Part shown: positions 7,763-11,986 of the stretch, piece by piece
Layout: the number at the start of each line of letters is the position of its first letter
Numbering within the stretch: position 1 is the first letter of the stretch
Assembly: GCA_910586435.1 (NCBI GenBank)
Contig: CAJUGT010000119.1
Location: 1 to 11,986, forward strand
Length of the DNA stretch: 11,986 nucleotides
Direction: 5' to 3'
Origin: an uncultured Acetatifactor sp.
Lineage (GTDB): Bacteria > Bacillota > Clostridia > Lachnospirales > Lachnospiraceae
Position numbers and translations under genes: made by a program
The notes under the pieces: generated by a model
Told to the model about the DNA's origin: nothing
Seen by the model: only the letters and a program-made list of their open reading frames with translations
Database searches by the model: none

Positions 7763-8113
7763 TTAATTGTCATCAATAATCCTTTTTAATTCTTCCACTT
7801 CTTTTTGCGTCAGTTTCCTTCCTGAGGTAAATGCTGCCAGAAATTTCGGGAGTGAACCTTGAAATGTATTATCCACAAACTGTTCACTTTGCTTTGCGAG
7901 AAATTCTTTTTTTGATATGGTTGATGTCACTACGCCGTTTTCATTTTTGAATAATCCTCTGTCACACACCCGACGCAGAATCGTATAAGTTGTAGATTTC
8001 TTCCAACATAGCTCCTTTTCACAAAGTTTTGCCAGTTCTCCGGAGGGCAAAGGTTCATTGCCCCATATCAACTCTGCAAACTTCATTTCAATCTCTCCCA
8101 GTTTGTATTCCAT
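7763..8113 (-). CDS. BlaI/MecI/CopY-family transcriptional repressor
   Basis: A winged-helix repressor of the BlaI/MecI family, 116 residues, close to the usual 120-130. The family pattern is clear: LGEIEMKFAELIW (helix 1), PLPSGELAKL, then the recognition helix region WKKSTTYTILRRVCDRGLF (37-55) and the wing VVTSTISKKEFLAKQSEQFVDNTF. The C-terminal dimerisation helices include LTQKEVEELKRII (101-113). By family knowledge it binds dyad operators as a dimer and is inactivated when its M56 partner is triggered. Two matching dyads overlap the promoter upstream, so it probably represses itself and the M56 gene. The ATG at 8113 has AGGAGG 8 nt before it. It is preceded by an unusually long leader. 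Confidence 0.93.
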   Translation of the reverse strand: MEYKLGEIEMKFAELIWGNEPLPSGELAKLCEKELCWKKSTTYTILRRVCDRGLFKNENGVVTSTISKKEFLAKQSEQFVDNTFQGSLPKFLAAFTSGRKLTQKEVEELKRIIDDN

Positions 8114-8148
8114 TTTTGCGCCCTCCTGATTCTATGATACGACTCTTG

Positions 8149-8198
8149 TTTTATGTTTTGTTTTATGTTTTATGTTTTGTTTTATGTTTTGTTTTTTG
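8149..8198. repeat. interleaved 7-bp/5-bp microsatellite upstream of blaI
   Basis: On the plus strand the run is built from TTTTATG (7 bp) and TTTTG (5 bp) units in the order 7-5-7-7-5-7-5, ending with TTTTTTG. On the blaI transcript this reads as CATAAAA and CAAAA units, which should be unstructured. It ends 35 nt before the blaI start codon. Such arrays gain and lose units by replication slippage. Confidence 0.9.
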
Positions 8199-8428
8199 CT
8201 TCCCTCATTTTTGACTCCCTCTTTCCTTCCAGCCCCATTGTCCCTCAACTTCTTTTTTCTTCCCCATGAACCCTTCTCTTTTTTCTATTCCTTCTCCCCT
8301 TTTTCCTCTGCCCTCTTTTTTCCTTTCCCCTCAGCATTTCTTACTCTCCTCATAAATCTTTCACTCCCTCTTCTACTCACCTCCTTCAGCCCTTCAGCCA
8401 CCATATCAGTATTTTTCTCACGCATCGT

Positions 8429-8443
8429 TCTACTGCTAGTAGA
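8429..8443. promoter_or_regulatory. BlaI-type operator dyad O2 (over the start site)
   Basis: The plus strand reads TCTACT-GCT-AGTAGA, a perfect 6-bp inverted repeat with a 3-bp centre. It begins at about the predicted transcription start. The TACT/AGTA half-sites resemble the TACA/TGTA half-sites known for MecI/BlaI regulators. Confidence 0.75.
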
Positions 8444-8450
8444 CCTCTTT

Positions 8451-8479
8451 ATTCTACCATCAGTAGACCAAAATGTCAA
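8451..8479 (-). promoter_or_regulatory. sigma-A promoter of the blaI-M56 operon
   Basis: TTGACA (8479-8474), a 17-bp spacer, then TAGAAT (8456-8451). The -35 is perfect and the -10 differs at one base. AT-rich sequence upstream (8480-8520) could act as an UP element. The overlap with two repressor dyads strongly supports it as the regulated promoter, despite its distance from the blaI ATG. Confidence 0.85.
8453..8467. promoter_or_regulatory. BlaI-type operator dyad O1 (over the -10 region)
   Basis: TCTACC-ATC-AGTAGA on the plus strand: the same 15-bp dyad as O2 with one mismatched pair. It covers part of the spacer and all but two bases of the -10 hexamer, so a bound repressor would block RNA polymerase. 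The centres of the two dyads are 24 bp apart, a little over two helical turns. Confidence 0.75.
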
Positions 8480-8772
8480 CCATATTTTTCCATATAATTC
8501 AAAACCTTTCATTCTTAAATTTACCCAAACTTCATCTCTCCCAAAATATCCCCATTGCTCCCAGGACACACTCCAATGCGCATCCGACGATATTTACCAA
8601 AGAAAACCATAACACCCGTGGCTTGTGTTGGAGCGGAAAAAGCCAGTGTGAAGTCGAAGTAAAGCCAACTCACAAGCATGGAACAATCACAGCAAGGGAT
8701 ACTTACGGATTTACAAGAAATCTCCCCAAATGCGTGGGCACGGAATGTTTATGTGAGAGCGCATATTTTCAG

Positions 8773-8874
8773 ATGCCTTTTAATACTGATGAAATCAACC
8801 TTATCTATCATTTTAGAGAACAGATCAAAGCGGAAACATGTGCGAAACTGACCGCCACTGCCAAAAGAAATTGA
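8773..8874 (+). pseudogene. possible remnant of a transposon-transfer-assisting-like small protein
   Basis: A 33-codon frame beginning MPFNTDEINLIYHF and continuing KAETCAKLTAT before a stop. The F-x-x-DEINL-I opening resembles, from memory, the start of the small TTRAP-type proteins encoded in clostridial integrative elements, which usually run to about 60-70 residues. If so, this is truncated. There is no clear ribosome binding site. It could equally be chance; only a profile search would settle it. Confidence 0.22.
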
Positions 8875-9041
8875 ACAAGCGTGACGGCTCAATAAAAACA
8901 GTTATTGAAAACGGTGAACAGGGAACGAAACAGAAGAAAGTCTACAACCTTGACGAGAACGGCCAGAAGATAGCGCCGAAACAGCAGAAATCCCAGATAC
9001 AATTTTTACAATCCGGGTATGACAGACAGTATCAAAGATAA
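8871..9041 (+). pseudogene. possible MobA/MobL-type relaxase fragment
   Basis: A short frame with KQKKVYNLDENGQKIAP (8928-8978), ending at TAA 9039-9041. A K-x-Y-x-LDENG-x-x-I segment occurs after the metal-binding His region in many MobA/MobL relaxases of Firmicute elements, and that is the only basis for the call. None of the catalytic Tyr or His motifs are present here, and the frame has no start signal. It would be a small internal scrap of the gene. Confidence 0.22.
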
Positions 9042-9218
9042 ATAACCCAAATCTATTTAAGATGTATTTTAACGCACACAGGCGTCCAAAAAAATGTCAG
9101 CAGAAGCTCACGGAAGCCCGACCCACAAGCAGGCGAAGATAAACCTTTCCCGCCTGATTGCAAATACGCAGATTTATATACGAAATAGCAACCTTCCTAA
9201 CACATGCAAACCAGTACA

Positions 9219-9947
9219 CTAAAGTCTTTGTTCCACCATCTCTCTAATGGCATTCACAACGTTTTCAACCGCCCGTTCTAAGAATCCGCAGTATTCTTCT
9301 CTGGAAAATCCAACAAAAGGATACTTTCCCTCTTCCAATGTCGGCATATAGTACATAAGTTTTATCTTCATAGGAATTGCATTTTCCGGCAGATAATCAA
9401 TGTAATCCGGAAAGTCTTCCAAGCCCCGAATTTCAGTAATGTATCCGGAGTCCGGATGTTTATCCAGATATTCTCTTTCAATAACAAAAAAGTCTTTCAT
9501 ACGATCATTACGATTTGGGAAAAGAATTTTAAATGAATCCCATGTTTCATTCAGACCTTCTGCCTTTGCGCGAAGCTCCGGTATTTTTTTGGCTCTTTCC
9601 CAAGCAGCTGCAACACGATTTTCATCTCTTATTGTACATTGCAATTCCGCGTCAGTAATAAGATGAGAATAATATCCTAACAGAAAGGACAGTTCTTCCT
9701 TAGAGTGTATTTCATTCATTCTATTTACAATGTATTTCTCATAAAATATGCTGGAATCCGATGCCTGTTTTCTTTTGTCCTGCATCCAGTGCGTAACCTG
9801 CCTTGAAGGGGTAAACTCAGTCCAATTTTCATTTGAAATATTGCAATCAGGCGCAATATTTCCCACACAAAACTCATGTCTTTTCAAAGACGGCAACTGC
9901 TCTAATACCCGGTCAGCCACAATCAAATGCGATACCCACTCAGCCAT
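9219..9947 (-). CDS. zinc-dependent phospholipase C-like protein
   Basis: A 242-residue protein of the zinc-dependent phospholipase C fold. Candidate metal ligands appear in the expected order: H7 (WVSHLIVADRVL), D34 in GNIAPDCN, H53-W54 in VTHW, and H95 with D99 in LLGYYSHLITDAE. The C-terminal half (about 140-242) is less recognisable. There is no signal peptide, so unlike the secreted clostridial toxins it is probably cytosolic, and its substrate is unknown. I use the ATG at 9947 with GAGG 7 nt upstream; a TTG 18 nt earlier is in frame but would place that ribosome binding site inside the gene. No promoter or terminator is clear around it. It is followed by the decayed stretch. Confidence 0.78.
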   Translation of the reverse strand: MAEWVSHLIVADRVLEQLPSLKRHEFCVGNIAPDCNISNENWTEFTPSRQVTHWMQDKRKQASDSSIFYEKYIVNRMNEIHSKEELSFLLGYYSHLITDAELQCTIRDENRVAAAWERAKKIPELRAKAEGLNETWDSFKILFPNRNDRMKDFFVIEREYLDKHPDSGYITEIRGLEDFPDYIDYLPENAIPMKIKLMYYMPTLEEGKYPFVGFSREEYCGFLERAVENVVNAIREMVEQRL

Positions 9948-9991
9948 ATTTTTTCCTCTGTTCAAATTTTTTTCATCTCATGATTTTCTTC

Positions 9992-10016
9992 AGGATAAGG
10001 CAGAGAGACTTATCCT
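9992..10016 (-). other. 8-bp hairpin in the leader of the phospholipase-like gene
   Basis: AGGATAAG and CTTATCCT form a perfect 8-bp stem with a 9-nt loop (10000-10008). No T-run follows on either strand, so it is not an intrinsic terminator. It lies 45 nt before the ATG at 9947. Function unknown. Confidence 0.5.
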
Positions 10017-10097
10017 CAACCTTGAATAACCCTTTTGGGATACTTGCCCCCTGGGACATTCACGGCAGGCTGCCCAGGCACGGCCCCCTGGCTCATT

Positions 10098-10147
10098 GCC
10101 TTCGGCAGCATACATTGTCTCCGAAAGCATACATTACCTTCGGCAGC
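10098..10147. repeat. 19-bp tandem repeat in a GC-rich intergenic stretch
   Basis: Units at 10098-10116 and 10117-10135, sharing GCATACATT at their ends, plus a 12-bp third unit at 10136-10147 that again has CCTTCGGCAGC. Next to it (10040-10095) are two copies of GCCCCCTGG and several GGCAG/CTGCC inverted segments. The stretch from 10030 to 10150 is richer in G+C than its neighbours and carries no gene I can support. Confidence 0.6.
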
Positions 10148-10179
10148 CCACCTGATAGCCTTTCAAAGTCATAGTCACA

Positions 10180-10419
10180 TTATATCTGCATATTTTGTAT
10201 TTTTATTCGGAGAACAAGCTTTATCACTAAGCCTACCATCAAAGCAATCCCCATAACCAAACCATACATCAGAATACTGGTATACCACGGAACTGATTGC
10301 ATGGCATATAAATCAGGATGTGTTTTGTAATCCCAATATACATAGATACCATGCCCCATGAATACACCCAAAACGCTTCCCATGACAATATTCAATGCTC
10401 TGTTTACTTGTTTTATCAT
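10180..10419 (-). CDS. small two-helix membrane protein, unknown function
   Basis: 79 residues with a short basic N-terminus (MIKQVNR), a first hydrophobic helix at about 8-28, a polar loop YWDYKTHPDLYAMQSVPWYT (28-47), and a second helix at about 48-71 ending in a basic tail. The layout predicts both ends in the cytoplasm and the conserved-looking loop outside. GGAAGGA lies about 11 nt before the ATG at 10419. It begins 58 nt after rfbD with no terminator between, so it may be cotranscribed with it. I have a vague impression of similar small proteins in clostridia but cannot name a function. Confidence 0.7.
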   Translation of the reverse strand: MIKQVNRALNIVMGSVLGVFMGHGIYVYWDYKTHPDLYAMQSVPWYTSILMYGLVMGIALMVGLVIKLVLRIKIQNMQI

Positions 10420-10477
10420 CTCTCAATTTCCTTCCCGGCTCAGGGCTATATCAAAATCATTTTTAACCGTTGTATTC

Positions 10478-11335
10478 TCAGAAGAAATTTTGTTCTTTCA
10501 GAACCGCCACATATCTTTGAAGCGCATCCTGCCAGGAGGGAAGTCTGTCAAAACCTTTTTCCGTTAATTTTCCATTATCCATCCGACTATTTGCGGGACG
10601 CTTTGCCTTAGCCGCATATTCCTCGCTGCTCACCGGCACCACCTCCATCTCAATACCCGCTTCCTTAAATATGGCGCAGGCAAAATCATACCAGGAACAG
10701 ATTCCCTCATTTGTAGCGTGATAAATACCATATTTATCCGTCATCACCATATCAGCCAAAAGTTTGGCCAGATCAAAAGTGTAAGTGGGAGAGCCAAACT
10801 GGTCATTTACCACTCTGACTGTCTTATTGTTTTTAGACAAATTCAACATTGTCTTGACAAAATTCTTGCCGTTGACCCCAAAGACCCAGGCGATACGCAC
10901 AATAAAATATTTATCTAACGTATTTCTGACCGCAAGTTCTCCCTCATATTTTGTACGTCCATATACACTTTGAGGGTCACAGGCATCTTCCGGCTTCCAA
11001 AACTGCTCTCCCTGTCCCCCGAATACATAATCCGTACTGATATAGAGCATCTTAATATCCAGTTTTTTACAGGCTCTGGCTATATTCTGCGGCCCTTCCG
11101 CATTCACCCGACGGCAGGCTTCCTCATTCTCTTCCGCAGCGTCCACCGCAGTATAGGCAGCACAGTGAATTACCGCATCCGGCGCTTCTCTCCCGATTAC
11201 CCTGTCCACACTCTCTGCGTCAGTTATATCCATTTCATCTATATCCACACCCAATGCGTCAATACCACGCTTTGTCAGCTCATTTACCACATCATATCCC
11301 AGCTGCCCCTTAACACCCGTCACTAGAATCTTCAT
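10478..11335 (-). CDS. rfbD: dTDP-4-dehydrorhamnose reductase
   Basis: RmlD/RfbD, the last step in dTDP-L-rhamnose synthesis: NADPH-dependent reduction of dTDP-4-dehydro-L-rhamnose, supplying rhamnose for cell wall or capsule polysaccharide. It is a cytosolic short-chain dehydrogenase. The 285 residues include the dinucleotide motif TGVKGQLG (6-13), HCAAYTAVDAAE (58-69), the STDYVFGG segment (100-107) and the catalytic YGRTK (Tyr125, Lys129). NDQFGSPTYT and the C-terminal RPANSRMDNGK are also family features. I choose the ATG at 11335 (MKILVTG), preceded by AAAGGATGG; the open frame extends 22 codons further but adds nothing family-like. It lies 85 nt after the UDP-glucose dehydrogenase gene. 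The other rml genes are not in the window. Confidence 0.95.
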   Translation of the reverse strand: MKILVTGVKGQLGYDVVNELTKRGIDALGVDIDEMDITDAESVDRVIGREAPDAVIHCAAYTAVDAAEENEEACRRVNAEGPQNIARACKKLDIKMLYISTDYVFGGQGEQFWKPEDACDPQSVYGRTKYEGELAVRNTLDKYFIVRIAWVFGVNGKNFVKTMLNLSKNNKTVRVVNDQFGSPTYTFDLAKLLADMVMTDKYGIYHATNEGICSWYDFACAIFKEAGIEMEVVPVSSEEYAAKAKRPANSRMDNGKLTEKGFDRLPSWQDALQRYVAVLKEQNFF

Positions 11336-11420
11336 GCTTTTCCATCCTTTCCTTAATACCAATACCCCATTGTATTCATCTCTGGAATTATCAGCACTCA
11401 AGTCTCACATCAGCACTGTA

Positions 11421-11986
11421 TTAATCCCTGAAGTATAAATCTCTGGAATACACTTTATCCAGAACATCTTTCAGGTCATCATGGTACCTGTTTGCCACAA
11501 TCACCTTGGACATTTTTTTAAATTCTTCAAGATTGTCTATCACTCTGCTGCCAAAAAATTCTTCCTGACACAGAGCCGGCTCATACAATACCACCTCCGC
11601 CCCCTTTGCCTTCAAACGCTTCATGACCCCCTGAATACTGGACTGCCGGAAATTATCAGAACCATTCTTCATAATTAACCGATAGATTCCTACCACCACT
11701 GCTTTGCCGGAGATGCCTCCCCTGCCCCCATCCCCTTCATAATATCCGGCCTTTTCCAAAATGCGTTCCGCAATAAAATCTTTCCTGGTGCTGTTGGCAT
11801 CCACCACTGCGTGAATAATATTCTCCGGGACATTTGTATAATTGGCCAAAAGCTGTTTTGTATCTTTGGGAAGACAATACCCACCGTAACCAAAAGACGG
11901 ATTGTTATAATGAGAACCGATTCTGGGGTCATAGCCTATTCCTTCAATGATATTTTTTGTACTCAGTCCCCGTACCTCCGCATAAG
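11421..11986 (-). CDS. UDP-glucose 6-dehydrogenase, C-terminal part (5' end outside window)
   Basis: The last 187 residues of a UDP-glucose/GDP-mannose dehydrogenase family member. The reading frame runs to the window edge (first full codon at 11984). It opens YAEVRGLSTKNIIEGIGYDP and reaches the catalytic-cysteine motif GYGGYCLPKDTKQL (33-46, Cys at visible residue 37), which is typical of enzymes that oxidise UDP-glucose to UDP-glucuronate with two NAD+. The C-terminal domain has the VVGIYRLIMKNGSDNFRQSS substrate-binding segment and ends YSRDLYFRD. The product would feed uronic-acid-containing surface polysaccharide, fitting the adjacent rfbD. An internal ATG or TTG is not the start. The gene name (ugd or tuaD) is left open. 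Confidence 0.92.
   Translation of the reverse strand, partial: YAEVRGLSTKNIIEGIGYDPRIGSHYNNPSFGYGGYCLPKDTKQLLANYTNVPENIIHAVVDANSTRKDFIAERILEKAGYYEGDGGRGGISGKAVVVGIYRLIMKNGSDNFRQSSIQGVMKRLKAKGAEVVLYEPALCQEEFFGSRVIDNLEEFKKMSKVIVANRYHDDLKDVLDKVYSRDLYFRD

Larger units (their letters stand above)
8114..8444 (-). promoter_or_regulatory. long polypurine 5' leader of the blaI-M56 transcript
   Basis: About 330 nt lie between the predicted start site (near 8444) and the blaI ATG. From about 8425 to 8199 the transcript strand is mostly A and G. A near-ideal Shine-Dalgarno sequence, AAGGAGGTGAG (8386-8376), lies within it, but no ATG, GTG or TTG sits at a normal distance downstream. An ATG at 8425 opens 46 codons (ending at 8285) of Lys, Arg and Glu-rich peptide, with no ribosome binding site and composition explained by the purine bias. 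The leader ends in the A/C-rich repeat array. No known riboswitch class is recognised. Confidence 0.55.
8480..9218. other. gene-poor stretch with decayed fragments
   Basis: About 740 nt between the bla promoter and the stop of the phospholipase-like gene. No open frame in either direction has a good ribosome binding site, normal length and a recognisable full domain. The plus strand has three short overlapping frames (about 8678-8845, 8773-8874 and 8838-9041) whose peptides look more protein-like than the frames around them, which suggests frameshifted remains of one or more lost genes. No transposase, inverted terminal repeat or tRNA gene was seen. Confidence 0.5.

Noticed and set aside
7372..7779. 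A 135-codon plus-strand frame over the start of the M56 gene.
   Set aside because: Low-complexity Pro/Leu/Ser antisense shadow of a clear gene, with no ribosome binding site.
8285..8569. A 94-codon minus-strand frame spanning the bla promoter, and its 46-codon end from the ATG at 8425.
   Set aside because: The long form would run across the promoter and operators; the short form has no ribosome binding site and its Lys/Arg/Glu composition follows from the purine bias.
8172..8612. A plus-strand frame rich in Phe, Leu, Ser and Pro that looks like a membrane protein.
   Set aside because: It is the complement of the polypurine leader and microsatellite; hydrophobicity comes from T/C-rich codons.
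9992..10016. The 8-bp hairpin as an intrinsic terminator.
   Set aside because: No T-run follows it on either strand.

Overview
The window looks like chromosome of a low-to-mid GC Firmicute, most likely a gut Lachnospiraceae-type Clostridium relative. The grounds are the S12 length (140 aa with a Gram-positive insertion), the EF-Tu and EF-G sequence types, strong AGGAGG ribosome binding sites, near-consensus sigma-A promoters, and a BlaI/M56 pair with a C-terminal domain I associate with that family. This is inference from sequence style, not a database match. Every supported gene lies on the minus strand, so the genes read from right to left.

Right edge (about 10180-11986): the 3' part of a UDP-glucose 6-dehydrogenase gene, a complete dTDP-4-dehydrorhamnose reductase gene (rfbD), and a 79-residue two-helix membrane protein. 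The first two make nucleotide-sugar precursors for surface polysaccharide. Next come a GC-rich intergenic stretch with a 19-bp tandem repeat and a gene for a cytosolic zinc-dependent phospholipase C-like protein (9219-9947). Positions 8480-9218 hold no intact gene, only short fragments in successive frames that look like the worn remains of an integrative element.

Middle (5279-8479): a BlaI-type repressor and an M56 (BlaR1-like) membrane metalloprotease. The protease keeps its zinc site but carries an extracellular beta-propeller/FG-GAP-like region where BlaR1 has a penicillin-binding domain. The pair is driven by a TTGACA-17-TAGAAT promoter with one 15-bp dyad over the -10 region and a second over the start site, 24 bp apart. 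About 330 nt of unusual leader follow: a polypurine tract and then a slippage-prone CAAAA/CATAAAA array next to the blaI ribosome binding site. No beta-lactamase gene is present, so the stimulus and any further targets are unknown.

Left (11-5219): the str operon rpsL-rpsG-fusA followed by tuf, encoding S12, S7, EF-G and EF-Tu. It starts from a perfect TTGACA-17-TATAAT promoter lying inside a 10-bp dyad that could terminate readthrough from the blaR side. The rpsG-fusA gap holds a 47-bp tandem repeat that begins inside the last codons of rpsG. Each repeat junction forms a small hairpin, and the array is followed by a terminator-like stem-loop just before fusA. tuf has its own promoter about 150 nt upstream. 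The least ordinary parts of the window are the 47-bp array, the bla control region with its long leader, and the altered sensor domain of the M56 protein.
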